A DNA stretch of 64,000 nucleotides from Corallium rubrum (Eukaryota > Cnidaria > Anthozoa > Scleralcyonacea > Coralliidae): positions 15,883,467-15,947,466 of the forward strand of contig OZ035997.1 in the NCBI GenBank assembly GCA_964035015.1, read 5' to 3'. The translations under genes and the position numbers were made by a program. The notes beneath the pieces are model-generated. The model worked only from the letters and a program-made list of their open reading frames with translations, ran no database searches and was not told the DNA's origin. Below, one piece after another: positions 20,781 through 33,510 of this stretch. Numbering within the stretch: position 1 is the stretch's first letter; each line of letters starts with the position of its first letter.

Positions 20781-21819
20781 AAAATACACTAGAATCTGTT
20801 TTAAAAACTCTTCCAACCTTTGGCAAAAAAGGTGGGAAAATGTAGGAAGGCAAAGATACCCTAAGTCGTTTATGACAATGTTTAATATTTTTTATTTGGT
20901 GACTGAGAACCGAACTACAGAACCATATAATTAATTTAGTTTAATTGTGATTATGTCAATATATCGTCAGTTAAGTACAGGATAAAACCGTAATTTAAAA
21001 TGGTTTTTAAAAATATGCCAAAAGTTCCCCTGGTTGGAAACACAACAAAACAAAGACGGCAAGATGTGGGTAAGGAAACTTTGTACAGTTTGAAATGCGT
21101 GTTTGAAAAACGATAACAGACCGCTCAACGTATTCCAGTCTATTTTTCATAGGGTTAAAACATATATGTCGATTAAAAAAGTACGTCGAAACCGATTTAG
21201 AGACGTAAATTATATAAGATTTGTTAACGAATAAAGAACAATTATATGGCAGAATGATGCTTAGCAACTAAAACGTCGCCTTATTTTTTTCGAGTTAGTA
21301 CAGCGGGTTGTATAATTCTACCTTGGCTAGATTTGTGAAAAATCGTTGATCGTTAGCTAGGAAAAAAAAGATGGTGATTTTTCTTTACAAGAAATCGTTT
21401 TTAATCACGAACAGTCCAATCCTTGATGTTTCTAATTACCAAGGATTTTTTTGTTATATGATTATAGTATCGCCGCTTAATTTAGCCCGAAACGTTATTG
21501 TCGAAAATGAAGTTTTTTAACTCGAGATATTGGCGCATGCGCAGCCGTTTTTCCCCCTGTCGTTGTCAGCCACGTCACTGTTAAATAAACTACAAAGTAA
21601 GTCAGTCAGTTTCGAAATCTACCAACAACGTGCGAGAAAACCTTGATCAAAAGGCAAAGCTGTACAACTTTTTTTCCAACTCCAAAAGCAAAAGAAGCAA
21701 AGAGCTTACGACATGCCTCACGGCCTCACTCCATCATACGGCTAACATCTCACCGGAAGTGTGAATAGTAGCGGAAGTAAAAAGCGCAAAAATGCAAAAT
21801 CGTGACACCCAAAAAACAA
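20781..21819. other. No gene seen
   Basis: AT-rich sequence with short unsupported frames on both strands. 21540-21620 is slightly GC-richer. No repeat ends were recognised. Confidence 0.4.
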
Positions 21820-22170
21820 AACAAAAAAACCCGGGCCGAAACCCAGACTCGGCCTACCAGATAGCCCGAGTAATAAGAAATACTGTTTTACTTAATTAAC
21901 AAGACGCCTGCTTAGGCGTACACTCGGGCTACTGGGTGATTGCAGCAACCTGCTGAACCTTGGCATTCCACAATCCCGCTCCCAGAGCCCACGCCCCCCA
22001 CCCGGGAAACGAGAGACTCTGGGACAATCATGACAATCATGACAATCATGACAATCATGACAAGAGACAATGGATTATCCCAGGCCCCCTGCCCCCTGGG
22101 CGGGGAATGTGGACCCCAGGAACGAGATTGGGCATGCCATATAGCCCATGCACGGAACCAGTACACACAA
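21820..22170. repeat. Repeat block with 9-bp tandem GACAATCAT
   Basis: Paired near-inverted phrases 'cggcctaccagatagcccgag' and 'ggcgtacactcgggctact' bound the block, and four copies of GACAATCAT stand at 22023-22058. The two open frames across it (both strands) are products of the tandem and GC-rich flanks. Confidence 0.5.
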
Positions 22171-22344
22171 ACATTTGTTTAAATCAAAATGTAATGTAGA
22201 TCTGTAAAATTTAAAATTACAACAATAGACCTTACTCCAAAATGGCAAACATTTTACAATTCTTTAAGGTGCATATCAAATAGCCCTTATCACCTCGTTT
22301 TAAAGTAAAAATTATTTTGAATTTCCCACATGAAAACAAAGTTC

Positions 22345-22620
22345 ATATAATAATAATAATAATAATAATAATTTGTATTTATATTGCGCAATTTCATGTG
22401 ATGTTCAATGCGCATAACAATGAATAAAATTATAAAATATAAATGTATGATATAGAAAATATAAAATGTATACAAAATGAATAATTGGACTTAGGTTAGA
22501 ATCAACTAAAAGCCATAGTATAAAGGTAAGTCTTAAGTTTTGATTTAAAATTAGAAAGATCATCTATGTTCCGGATATCAGCGGGAAGATTGTTCCATAG
22601 GACAGGGTGCATAAAGTGTT
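22345..22620. repeat. (TAA)n-tailed retroposon end
   Basis: (TAA)8 at 22349-22372 is joined to 'tttgtatttatattgcgcaa', the common 'tttatatagcgc' tail of animal non-LTR elements and their SINEs. The region to 22620 may belong to it. No ORF2 homology seen. Confidence 0.5.
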
Positions 22621-23410
22621 AGCTGATGGCATGACGCACGTAAACAAGTCCGTTTTCCCGAATAACAACGGCGATCTAAATACTTTCAGTGACAAAACAT
22701 ACAGTGCTGAACTCAGGACATTCAAGCGATCATTTTGATATAAAATTTGTTTATATGGAGCAAACAGAAAATATTTAAACATGTTTTGAAACACACGTTT
22801 CCAAATCACTGTCAAATGTAATACGACACCTACATGAAATCTAGACATACAAACAGTTCAACATGTTCATATTTTGCATTATTCAGTGATTATTACTGGT
22901 GTTTTGTAGTTGTTATTACTCAGTAAATAGTATATACGTTTTTTGATGTACTGTGGCGTTTGTTTCTTGTACCTCTTCAGGTCAACTTGATGTAAACATA
23001 GCATGTGTATTCCCGTGGCTTTCGCAACTCGATCGTCCATTCTGTCTTCATGAACTAACCTTCTTTGTGTTTGTTAATATCGATAGTTTGCATATTTGGA
23101 AGTCTTAAATAAACGTTTCACTGTGATTCAATGACACAACAACTCCGGTTTCGAAATCGCTTCCAACGAGGCATCTTTCTTATGCTTTACGCTGTTGATG
23201 TTCCATGGCAATCCGTGCTCGATTTTGCGAGTTCTTTCTTTTAAACCAGCTTCGCCTTTGGCCAAAGTGTTGGTAGGTTTTCCCAGTAAATTGCTTATAT
23301 GGTTGATTAGTGATGTGCTTGACACAACCACAGAAAGGAACATGATTGTCGTTCAGTTTCGAAGTGATCGACGTCTCGCCTCCATACATGGGAAGTATTG
23401 CGCAATTTTG
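22621..23410. other. No gene supported
   Basis: Overlapping short frames on both strands, such as 23128-23343 minus, with no recognised domain. Confidence 0.35.
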
Positions 23411-23495
23411 GCCTTTTGTGGAACCCCCCAAAAAAGAAAAACGCCTAAACCTAGACTCGGCCTACCACAAGTAGCCCGAGTAATAAATAAACAAA

Positions 23496-23637
23496 TATAT
23501 GTTATTTACCGGCTAGGAGGTCCGTATAGAGAAATATTTCCGAGGTCTCAAAAACTGCCCGAGGCCGCAGGCCGAGGGTCGTTTTTGAGACCGAGGGAAA
23601 TATTTCTCTATACTGACCAAAACGGTAAATAACATAT
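23496..23637. repeat. 142-bp hairpin element
   Basis: 'tatgttatttacc' and 'ggtaaataacata' bound nested arms containing GTATAGAGAAATATTTCC on both strands, closing on a GC-rich centre ('cgaggccgcaggccgag'). Same plan, different sequence, as the hairpin at 49772-49913. Confidence 0.8.
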
Positions 23638-25400
23638 TTATTTTTTTATTAATCGTACGATTTATAATTTACATAATTAGGTATACGTAAATTAGCATAA
23701 TTGAATTGCGTAATCGAGGTGACATTCACGTGATATTTAAAAGTCCAAAGTTTATCGTTCGACAGTAAACAACTGCCGACATGCAGTCTGACAGGAAGGC
23801 TTGGAACCTCTTTTGTGATAAAAAAACCCAGTCAAAACTTGAAGATCTAGTTACGAAGGGAAGTCAGAATGCAGTCCTAGTGTTTTTAAAGTTTAGTTGA
23901 TAAAGATGCTTCGTCGTTCTTCTTCGTCGCTTGCTCGGTTCTTGGCTGTTCGTTTGGAAAATCGCTTTCAACACTGGCTGACTGCATGGAAATTGAAAGT
24001 GGGTCGTTCGAGTTTGAAGACGAAAATGCTTGTAATAAGCCATTTGTAACTTTTTTCGAAGACATGGCACGATGAGGTTGGCATGTGGAAAATATTTGAC
24101 TAAAGGGTAAAGACTTGCAGCGGTTTTGTTGAGTATAGTCAGACAACAGAGGAATGCACGACAGTATAATAATAGTATCAAAAGGTTTCAGCTTTTCTGT
24201 CTTCTCGTGGTATGTTTTTTTTTTATATATACTTCTATATAGTTTCATTTACTGATTCAAAATACTGTGTTCACAAGTGTATGCATGTTTTGCCTACTGT
24301 TTTAAACTGTTTTCATACGTCGTTGAGCAATAATACTTTAAAACTTTATAAATGTCGCTCGCTGAAATTTTGCTTTTTCACAGTTTTCTCGCGTTCTTTT
24401 AAAATTCGCTGTTTTCACACGAAGTTGTCAAAGCCATTTGGATAATAAAATTCATTTGCATCCCCGTAGCTCTCTCTTTATTTTTTTGCTAATCGTACAA
24501 TTTATAATTTACATAATTAACATAATTGAATTAACATAGGTAAATTAACATAATTGAATTAAGTTGCGTAACCGAGATGAATCGTTCGACAGTAAACAAC
24601 TTCGTCGCTTGCTCATTTTCGGCATCGCCAGAAATCATAACCATCAACTGTAATATTACACTCACACCAGGCCCCTGAGGCGAGTGTTGCGAACTCACTC
24701 AATGTAATAAAATGTATAGAAAAAGTCCTTTTATTCCCAATTTTTATCATTTATACACAAAAAGTAAAAAATGTGATCCCCCAGTACAGGAGTAAGGCAT
24801 GTAAACAGCATCTAGGAGTAACAGTCATTCTTGTATGTTTAAAATTGATCTTACTTTTCTCGATGAGCGCTTTCGTCGCTCTTCTCCTTACAAATTGGGT
24901 ACTTGCGCTATAAAGTTCCGTCGAGTTACCTAAATCAATTGAACTTTTTTATAAAAGCAAAGCTCGGACGACAAAATTTTACAAACAAAGTTCCAGAGGG
25001 GGACAATTCGGTTAAAGTAGGATGCTGGAAAAGTACTTGTTTTACAGGACAGAACTTTAAGTATAAGCTTTAGCCCGAGGGTGACATTGAAGCCTGAGGG
25101 ACCGTAAAACTCGATGTTAACAGTGCAATGTTTTCTTCGGCAGAAAGAAACATTGACTTTGTTGAACAACACGTGACCATGATTTGACCAATAGGATTTC
25201 ATTATTGGCAAACGAAAGTATTTGGTACATAACAACAATACTTGAAAACTTTATAAATGTCGCTCGTAAATTTTTCTTTGTCACAGTTTTCCCAGCGTTT
25301 CTTTTACATGATGTTGTCAAAACTATTTGGATAATAAAACTCATTTGCATCAACGCAGCTCTCAGTAGCTCTCAGTATACATTTTGGCGTGTTTTTAAAC
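23638..25400. repeat. Diverged repeat carrying an internal direct duplication
   Basis: 24345-24480 and 25240-25375 are direct copies ('ctttataaatgtcgctcg' ... 'tttggataataaaa' ... 'catttgcatc'), about 895 bases apart. 23640-23760 and 24485-24600 also share 'cgtacgatttataatttac'-like text and 'cgttcgacagtaaacaac'. No confident coding region. Confidence 0.55.
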
Positions 25401-25948
25401 AATAATTTACGAAATGCAAATTTTGTTTTGTTGTTGAAAACGCCAGCGGACCGGTTGCAGGGTCCAGGTAGGAAAATACGGACAGCTCGCTAGCCGATCA
25501 GAACACGCGATTTCGTCGGATACCGGAGCGGAAAAAATAAAGCAATTTATTAAACAATATTTCTGGATGACGGAAGATTAGAAAGCCAACCGTGACAAAA
25601 ACCAACACACATGCGCGGTATATGCTCATATGAGGTAACTCTTCCCCACAGGTTTCTTTTGCGCGAGACGAAAGCAGGCAAAGAAGCCTGCATTCACGGG
25701 AGGTGTCTTTACTTCCGACAAAAGAAGCTTCTACATGCATTCATGAGGAAAAGAATCTCTGTAACTCAAGCCATCAAAACCAAGCAATTTAATATTTTTG
25801 GGGGGAAAAACCCGAAGAGAACAACAAATAGTACCTTTTTCTGTGGAAACTTGGCTCTCATAGGTCCATTGTATTTGTAGAGCTAATTCATCAAAGATCA
25901 ATCAGAGGATAAGATAAAATTCGAAGGTATTCGAAGGTATTCGCCCAT
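25401..25948. other. No gene supported
   Basis: Short frames on both strands without recognisable domains. 25925-25941 duplicates 'ttcgaaggta'. Confidence 0.35.
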
Positions 25949-26090
25949 GTTTATATAGCCTGCTGCAAACACAAGAGTGAGTTGGGAGAATTCAAAAGTT
26001 TATGTTAACCCGAGCCTTAGGCGAGAGTTTACAGAACTACTTTCAAATGCTCCCAAACTCGCTCAAGTGTTTGCATCAGGCTATATAAAC
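25949..26090. repeat. Palindromic MITE
   Basis: 'gtttatatagcctgctgcaa' and its inverted near-copy 'tgcatcaggctatataaac' bound arms that also pair 'gagtgagttgggag' with 'ctcccaaactcgctc'. A third end-like copy (about 26160-26185, 'tagcctgatataaacac') follows. Confidence 0.8.
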
Positions 26091-26689
26091 ACAGGGCATC
26101 TATTTTCTATTTCTTTTATGAAATAAGACTAAGAAATGTGCCGTGACGTCACGACCTTGTTTGCATAGCCTGATATAAACACGGTAATCGACCAATCACA
26201 GCGTGCGTAAGACGCAACCTATTTTATAAATGGGAAAGGTGTGGTTTTCTCAGCCAACGACGATCGAACTTTCAGTAAAAAAGGATCCGCCAACGGGATT
26301 CACAGCCTGCTATCAATAATAATTAATAAAAAAGAATGTATATAGGACCTAGAGAGTGAAAGAAACAGGCAGCTTCTTTCTGTTCATCTTTACATGTATT
26401 TAAATGGCCAGTTTGGCTTCTTCAGTTAAAAAAGCCTGAGTTAAAACATTTTAAATAAAGGCTTTCACTCTATATTCTACTTTATATTTCTATTCTGATG
26501 TATTGCGAACTAGCGTAAATTGTTATTTCAATTTAAAAAATGTCACTTCGCCATTTCTACGTGATAAAAAGAAACGTCTAGTTGCCAAGTCATTCACCGC
26601 GCATAAAAAGATCATTATTTTTATACAATATCAATAGCTTAGAGTCGAGAGAACCTTCATAACAATTAAGTTGCAAATATTTCTGTTAC

Positions 26690-26727
26690 CTTTCCAACTT
26701 TTCAGGTTTATTCGTCCTCGGGGTATT
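26690..26727 (-). CDS. Possible terminal exon ending YPEDE-stop
   Basis: On the minus strand a strong acceptor ('tgcttgtttttattttag') is followed directly by a short frame reading YPEDE and TAA, with two leading bases (phase 2). It lies on the strand of, and downstream from, the ZNF511-like exons and could end that or another gene. The exon is too short to prove by homology. Confidence 0.25.
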
Positions 26728-27048
26728 CTAAAATAAAAACAAGCAAATTAGTTCTAACAAACACTGCAAACGCCATGATAGTAATTTTTGTCCATCACTC
26801 AACGTATATATATATATATATATCTTCGTATAATGTCTTCGTATATGATATACGTGCATGTTTGATGTGTATGTCGGTAATGTTATAATACGTTGATCCG
26901 CTTTATGAAATATCTTAAGAAAAAATATTAGAAATCCTCATCTGCGTGGAGGATCGGTGCAAAAATATGCGTGACATATCTAGACACTTGTTTCGCTAAA
27001 CGATATCGCCATGCAACCATGGCGGCAGTGACATGGGTCAATCTTAAT

Positions 27049-27355
27049 CCTTTACCGGACAAGGTTGCCATTCGACAACTTATTACTTTTATTCTGGCTA
27101 ATGGAATACGATTTTACTCGTGAAGTGGAGACCTTGTTCACTAACCCTTTACCGGCGGGCATGGTTGCCATTCGACATCGTATTACTTTTATTCTGGCTA
27201 ATGGAATACGATTTTACTCGTGAAGTGGAGACCTTGTTCACTAACCCTTTACCGGCGGGCATGGTTGCCATTCGGCATCGTATTACTTTTACTCTGGCTA
27301 ACGCCAGACGATTTTACTCGTGAAGTGGAGACCTCCTGGTAATCTGCCTGGTAAA
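27049..27355. repeat. Three-copy tandem repeat of about 100 bp
   Basis: Units beginning CCTTTACCGG at 27049, 27146 and 27246 carry 'gttgccattcgac', 'ttattctggctaat' and 'gattttactcgtgaagtgg'. It closes at 27345-27360 with an inverted 'ctggtaaagggtt'. Confidence 0.85.
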
Positions 27356-27369
27356 GGGTTAAAAGACAG

Positions 27370-27568
27370 AATTTTATTTCCTTAAAGAGCGGTTCTTAAT
27401 CTTCCCTGACCCAAGCGCCCGCGTAAAGCATTCTTTTTACTGGTCAGAGGAAAATCTTTTATTTATCCCCAGCCACCACGCAATAGAAGAACTGCAGGCC
27501 GACTACAAATTAAAACAAATATGGTCGATGCTACAGTTTAGGTTTGACTTTCAAAATAATTATCTTAA
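27370..27568 (+). CDS. Unrecognised open frame, possible exon
   Basis: About 64 codons ending YLNF-stop at 27568, without an ATG. It includes KERFLIFPDPSARVKHSFYW, SEENLLFIPSHHAIEELQAD and LKQIWSMLQFRFDF. Composition looks protein-like (amphipathic helix near the end) and the left edge follows 'gacag', a possible acceptor. I do not recognise the family; it may be an exon relic or part of a repeat. Confidence 0.3.
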
Positions 27569-28644
27569 TTTTTGACGTGGTTTTACAGCCACAAAATTCG
27601 TAAACGCTACCTTAATTTAAGAAGCCCAAATGTACAAAGAAATAGAACCAAGCTGTCAGTATAATCACATTCATAAGTATTAAGTACATATTTTGTGATG
27701 CTTTATTGCTCATGGTGCCATACTGCAAACCAACTATTGCGGTACCTGATTTGTCAAAACTACTCCTCCGAAATACAAATAAGTCATACAGGATCACTTA
27801 CGCTAATGTAAACATTTGATTGGGCGATTATATGTGAGAGTATAGTAAAGCAAGTTATTTTTAAACTCAAAAAACCTAGATCAACCACTGTAAAACAATG
27901 TATAATAATAAGGGCATACATTGATTTGTTATCTTTAAGTTCTGATTAGATTTAGTATAATTTCATAGTGGAAAAGAGGCTTTCCAGCTTTCTGATTGGT
28001 CCACTCAGCTGTGAATTCGAGGCAATCTTGCATCACAAGAAATTGTCCTTCAAAAGTAGTTTTGGAAAAGAGGCTGGTACTTATTCAAGAATGCACTGAC
28101 TTTACTCCTTATGCATCTCGCAGTTGTCATTTTGAAGTATGAGATTTTAGAATTTGTGGATTCATGATTTTTTCTTCTCAAAATGGGGTCTGTAGTTTTT
28201 CAAACAAAACAAACAAAGGAGCATATAATATTGAACAAATTTATCACTGAGATGCTGTCAACATCAAATATCATAAAAAGAAAACTTTGTAAAGGCGAGG
28301 AAGTATATTTTCTATAATTCTTCGTATTTTGTAGTAAGTTTTGGTTAGGTTTTGGTCGTAGCGATGTTTTTGAAAACTGTTTTGAGTGAAGAATATATTG
28401 AACATTAATTAAGTGCATAAAAGTCCGTAACACAGAAATCAAAACACATGAAAAAAAGTCGTTTCAGCATATATTTGAATGTTACAAGTTCAGTTCCAGT
28501 TTCAAATTATTTACTGACGAAACTGTGTCTTGCTAACATTCGTCTGCGAATAAGCATCACCATTGTTAAAGTGAAATCAGTTGTTTAAACTTTTCTTTTA
28601 ACTTTAGTTACTGTTTTTTTTATCGACCCCTGAAATTATGCTAA
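27569..28644. other. No gene seen
   Basis: AT-rich, presumably intronic or downstream sequence on the ZNF511 strand; nothing recognised. Confidence 0.4.
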
Positions 28645-28767
28645 AACAATTAGTCACCTCATGCAGTCTCGGTAATTATCGGTGTATTTATATATAGTAT
28701 ACCTCGCCGTTTCGCGGTTCAGTAAATATTCACCGAATAGTCACCTCGACTTCGGTGACTAATTGTT
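28645..28767. repeat. Small foldback with AACAATTAGTCACC ends
   Basis: Perfect 14-base inverted ends enclose 95 bases. A further 'gtcacctcgacttcggtgac' hairpin lies at the right end. Confidence 0.7.
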
Positions 28768-28782
28768 AAATATTATAGATAC

Positions 28783-29068
28783 GTTTTGTGGAAACACCAC
28801 GTAAAATATTTCTTTTCTAAGCTTTCGGCCTGTTGACTCAGGCCTTCATCACAGCAATAACAATAAGCTGCGTGTTGGCTCACGTCATTTTTGAACTAAG
28901 CAAATGATCAATTCAGTCACGTAAGAATACAATGGCGTATATCACGTTAATTTTATTAAATTAAATAGAAAAACAAAAATCAAATGCACACCACGTGCTG
29001 TTGAAGGCCTGAGTCAACAGACCGAAAGCTTAGCAAATAAATATTTTACGTGGTGTTTCCACAAAACA
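28783..29068. mobile_element. Penelope-like solo terminal repeat
   Basis: Inverted arms of about 70 bases start 'gttttgtggaaacaccacg' and contain 'ggcctgttgactcaggcc'. They match the outer ends of the Penelope pair at 43418-48520. No coding region remains between them. On the minus strand 28817-28852 keeps a TGATGA...GGCC...GGCC-GAAA order like a hammerhead core. A short, internally deleted copy in the ZNF511 3' region. Confidence 0.75.
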
Positions 29069-29136
29069 TATCTATATCGCCATGAAAACTTTCAAAGAAT
29101 TAGATATATTACTTGAAAATAAATTTGTGGTACTAC

Positions 29137-29253
29137 CTGATCAGATGTGTCCATTGGCTCAAAAGCACCTTTATTATTAAGTCTTCTCTGCTTTCTCGAT
29201 GGTCGGTTGAAACGAAAATCAGCTGGGTATTTGTGAACAGTAACAAGGTGCTC
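29137..29253 (-). CDS. ZNF511: ZNF511-like gene, exon with the HKYPADFRF block
   Basis: A 117-base, 39-codon, phase-0 exon encodes EHLVTVHKYPADFRFNRPSR followed by KQRRLNNKGAFEPMDTSDQ. Vertebrate ZNF511 has the closely similar 'MVRMHLYPADFRFDKPKK' at the end of its last finger, followed by an acidic stretch, as here. The acceptor is 'tttttttctctcaataag' and the donor GTAGTA follows TCAG. The exon holding the first part of this finger, and the terminal exon, were not located. ZNF511 is a conserved animal C2H2 protein of uncertain molecular role, presumed nuclear. Confidence 0.8.
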
Positions 29254-29297
29254 CTTATTGAGAGAAAAAAACAACTTAAAAACCTTACTGACAGTGA

Positions 29298-30113
29298 CCT
29301 TAAGATCTTGGTTAAGGTTTGCAGGGTCGTTTCTGTAACGCGCTCTTAATTCGTCAAAATTTATGCCACAAAAATAAAATAGATATCGTTAGAAAGCTAT
29401 TAATTTGAACAATACAATGGTGTCTTTGATCAGTTTTCGATAAAAACAAACCAAAAATAGTTGTGAATTGTTTAATTAAAACCAGAGGGCTTGACTCGGG
29501 GCGACTCAAGTAAAAAGCGTTTTACTTTGTTCATAATATTTATTTTTTTTGCAATTTAATTCCGAGATAAATTTCCAGCAAAACGGTGTCAGCGTTTTTT
29601 TGTATGTCGAGTTTTGCCGATTTTATTGACGACCAAAGTTGAAAATGCTGTTTCTCGACCAACATTCGGACAAAATAAGTCATAAAATCGAAACCAGGCA
29701 ATAAATAAATTTTAAAAATCAACTTATATCTTACTACATTCTCGGGCTGGACTGTGCATACGATCCAGATAAACCTCAGTCATGGAGATCAGTTTGTGAC
29801 AAGTGCAACTCCGCCCGGAGCTTGCTTGGTGACCGTCGCTGTTGTACTTAACAGCTTTACTATGCGGATTTTCATCGTTCTTTTATTTATTTTTCTTCTG
29901 ATCTGAATTGAACTTTTTTTTTCTTTTTTCTTTTTGTTTTTCCTTTTATTCTATTTATATACGGGACCGCAGTAACTGGCACACGCTGTCGCGGCTTCTC
30001 TTAAATTTTAGTTTGTATATGTGCATGTTTGTCTGTCGTTTAATTATGTATATATTTACTTGTGTATATGGGTATAAATATTCTTTATACACTGTTGGCA
30101 AAAACATAACAAA

Positions 30114-30192
<79 letters not shown>

Positions 30193-30487
30193 ATAGAAAA
30201 ACGCTGACACCGTTTTGCTGAAACTTTATCTCGGAATCGAACTGTTCTCTGAAACTGTCGAACTGAAACGCTTTGTTTTCAAGTCGCCCCGAGTAAATTC
30301 CCTCTGGCTTCACTTGAAAAATTCACAACTATTATTGGCTTGTGTTTATCGCAATATCAAATACAAAATTGTATTCTACAAATTAATAGCTTTCTAATGA
30401 TATCTATTTTATTTTTGTGGCATAAATTCTGACGAATTGAGAGCGCTTAACCGAAATGACTTTGCAAACCTTAAGGAAGACCTAAAA
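29298..30487. repeat. Foldback element with nested LINE tail
   Basis: Left arm 29298-29610 and right arm 30193-30487 are inverted copies (shared 'aaaataaaatagatatc', 'aaacggtgtcagcg', 'ttaaggtttgca'). The centre is occupied by a truncated LINE (29708-30195). It stands about 45 bases upstream of the ZNF511 exon acceptor, within the intron. Confidence 0.75.
29708..30195 (+). mobile_element. CR1/L2-like LINE, 5'-truncated 3' end
   Basis: It encodes the last part of ORF2 (YILGLDCAYDPDKPQSW, then CDKCNSARSLLGDRRCCT, stop), followed by a roughly 280-base 3' UTR and an (ATAA)n tail at 30107-30195. The same end occurs at 43671-44611. The long pure tail suggests a recent insertion or later expansion. 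Confidence 0.8.
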
Positions 30488-32504
30488 ACGTAAAAACAAA
30501 GAAATGGACAACTCAAAATATTTAAAATCGGAGAGTTAGCAGAAGCACATATACCAAAATAGCGACCAGTTATGTAGAGCGAAAAAACAAGCGTGAACAA
30601 ACGTAACTAATGTTACTACTTGTTTGCGATTTCAAAACATGAATATTAGACTCCACAACAACATTTGATGACTTCAGAATTTTTGAATATCAAAAATTCC
30701 AGCCATAAGTTAACGTTTACTGTATGTGAGGATTCTAGACCGCTGACAGATATGTTTGTGGGCGGGAGCAGAAACGAGAGAAAAATTAAGGGAAACATCT
30801 GCCAACTTTCGGTCGAAATCTGGCACAAGTGGTCGATATCTGGGGGAGGGGACTATGTTTTGGCGGGCATTCGGGACGCGGCCGCTTTTCTGAGCAAAGC
30901 TGTGGATTCTTTTAATGTCGTTTCTGCACATTGCAAAAGTTTATGAACCATGATGCGATGCGATAATGATGCACGACCCATCGCGAAAGTACGTTTCCAA
31001 CTTGTCAGCAACTTGGACAACAATAGTACAAGATAGTACAAAGCAGAAAGATAGTAAATGTAAATAATCTATCGCTTAAATTAATTCGAAATGGCTAAGC
31101 AATTTGTTCTTGTTCAGTCATTTCTCGTATTTACTACAGGAGACAGACGACCGTGAAAATTGAGAGATTGACAACTTTTAGTTTTTGTTCAGTGCTTCTG
31201 GCTACATTAAAAACAAACAAACATTAAGATCAACTCCCTCGGTTTGGCGCCGTATTTGGACCGAAGCCCTTAGTTTTTCTCTCGTTTCCGCCCCAGGCAT
31301 TTTCATTTTTTTCCTTTTCAGGAGGAAACACGGTGGAAATTAGTCACCAATCAAGTCGTTAATAAGTAATAGAGATAAATATAAATATACAAATGCAACT
31401 TCCACCTCAAATTTCTCTTTAAATACTGATTCTTTTGAGAAGCTACATACCTTGATACACCGTTTATCGTCTGATTTAAAACCAAACCAAAAGAAGATAG
31501 TGAACTTATCAAACCCATGTCGAATGTAGCAGAGATGTCAACGAGTGAACAATGCGACCAACACAACCCAACACCCAGAAGGCACAGCATGGTTGCAGTA
31601 CAAAAAGCTTATCAATTAATTGCTGCGATAATACAGTGAAAACACGGAGAAGCGCGCCTGTAGAGACCACAATAGTGAAGCGCACAGATGACGTCAAATT
31701 CATGTTTGTCTGAGTTTATAATTTATTCTTGCATTTCCAACAAAAGAAAATTGCTCATTAGAAATCCCTCGAGATTCAATTGCGGTTTGTTTGTCTGAGT
31801 TTTGGTCTATAAATAGTAACTGTGCGCTTCGCTACATTAACCTCAGCTTATTCATGCTCGATTCCCTTTGATGTGCCGCGATTAATGTATAGCTTAGTGA
31901 GCTTGCACATTAAATGACTTAGTATAGTGTTTTAAAACTATGTCTAGAATGCGATATTTTGTTAAATAACAACAGATAAAATCTGTATCATGAATATTAT
32001 GAAAGGCTGAGGTCACTAACTTTAATAACCGATTTCGAGGTATCTAAACTCTTACTTTCACCTTTGAAATATAAAACATTTTCCATTCAGGAAAGAAACA
32101 CGAGGGGATTTTTAGAAGAACGAAAAGTGTAGTTAATTCTAAATACAAGTATGAGAACTTTTAAAAGACAAAAAATGGTTGCATTTCACGTTTAATGTAG
32201 TTAGATATAATGAAAAAATACCTTTCGTTCTTTGTCACTTGAAAATTTATCAGGACAACTTTCTGACAAGCACCTGAACTACAGTACAAAAGAACATACA
32301 AGACAATATAACCGCAACATACTGTCGCTGCAAGTAATGTATAGGTACGTACATGTATTTTCCCGCTATTTAACAAAGATATTGTAACACGTCCAATCGA
32401 ATTTCAATTATTTCATTTTGTTTGCTTGACCAAAGTAAAACGTCAAACCTATAATTTCAGTCCCGGTTGAAAGGTACAGCCGTACGTCCATGTTTTTGCT
32501 ATTT
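30488..32504. other. Intronic sequence of the ZNF511-like gene; no exon identified
   Basis: I looked on the minus strand for the missing exon with a CLVEGC-like finger half and did not find it. Short frames on both strands have no domain support. Confidence 0.4.
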
Positions 32505-33510
32505 CTAATAAAGCTAGAAATACATAAATGCAATAACCCCTTTTACACGAATTTTTGTAAATACCCTCTAACGCTCTTTTTTATTGGAGGCCTGGAAATA
32601 GTCACTCCTGTCTGTAGTTATATATAGTTTTAGTTCTAGTAAAATATTTGAAATAAAAAACTGGTTAACTCTAATTTTTTAAAGAAAAAGCTAACGAGGA
32701 ACAAAAGGGATGATATTTCCTAAAAAAATATTGATATGAACGAAATTGCACGTCGCATGCAGTGTTTGACCTCGACCACACTCGCATGCCAACTAGAAGG
32801 TGTCAAAATTTAAATTCATCAAAATATTCAAGGGTTATATTTTACAGTTATTTATTTCAGTGTTTGCAAAAAACATTGCTAGTAGAGAATCTAAAAATAT
32901 TTGCATTTTCCAAATGCATTGAATTGAATTGAATTGATTGAAAACTATACTCAAACAACTTGGCTGGCTGCCTCGACTACATATATTCAATTATGGCACT
33001 TAAAATTTCTTTAAACTAATATAACAAAAACAATTTTTCAGTTTGAAATCTGAAGAGCTGCAACTGCCTTCACCTACATGATGTTAATAAATAGTTCAAC
33101 AGCATTTGTACGTTTTACGGAAGAAAAATTGCTCCTTTTCCTACTTTTATGCCAAATCATAGACACGCTAAGCCACAAGTGATTTTACCATAAGAAAACT
33201 ATTTAAAAGAAGATAAGACGGCAGCCACGGGTAAAAAATACAACGGGCAAGCAAAAACATGCAACGAACATACGTTTAAAATACTTTAAGGACACACAAA
33301 ATAGAAAACAAAATTAATAGTGATAGGATGTAAATAGGGCAACTCGAAAATTACTGCTATAGTAAATGTTCGTGATTACTCTATATTTTTACCGTAGGCT
33401 TAAACCTTTCGGTTTTTCCTTCGTGTTTTTTTTTTCGCTATTGCTTTTTCCTCCGTTTGAATTTCGGTTTGACGGGTATCCTTCTACTCAAGACGTTGTT
33501 GCATGTGCTT
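32505..33510 (-). repeat. R1-related repeat, part 1
   Basis: It aligns by eye with 14764-15760: 'agctagaaatacat', 'aataacccctt', 'aaaaatatttgcatttt', 'aaaaattgctcctt', 'tttttcctcc'. It is interrupted at 33511 by a foldback and seems to resume at about 35930-36030 with the 'cgtgtcgagattag' end block. Confidence 0.6.

Noticed and set aside
21912-22199. Overlapping frames around GACAATCAT repeats
   Set aside because: Tandem repeat and GC-rich flanks keep frames open on both strands; no protein family.
30056-30313. Frame with repeated FIYLFIYL
   Set aside because: Translation of the (ATAA)n LINE tail.
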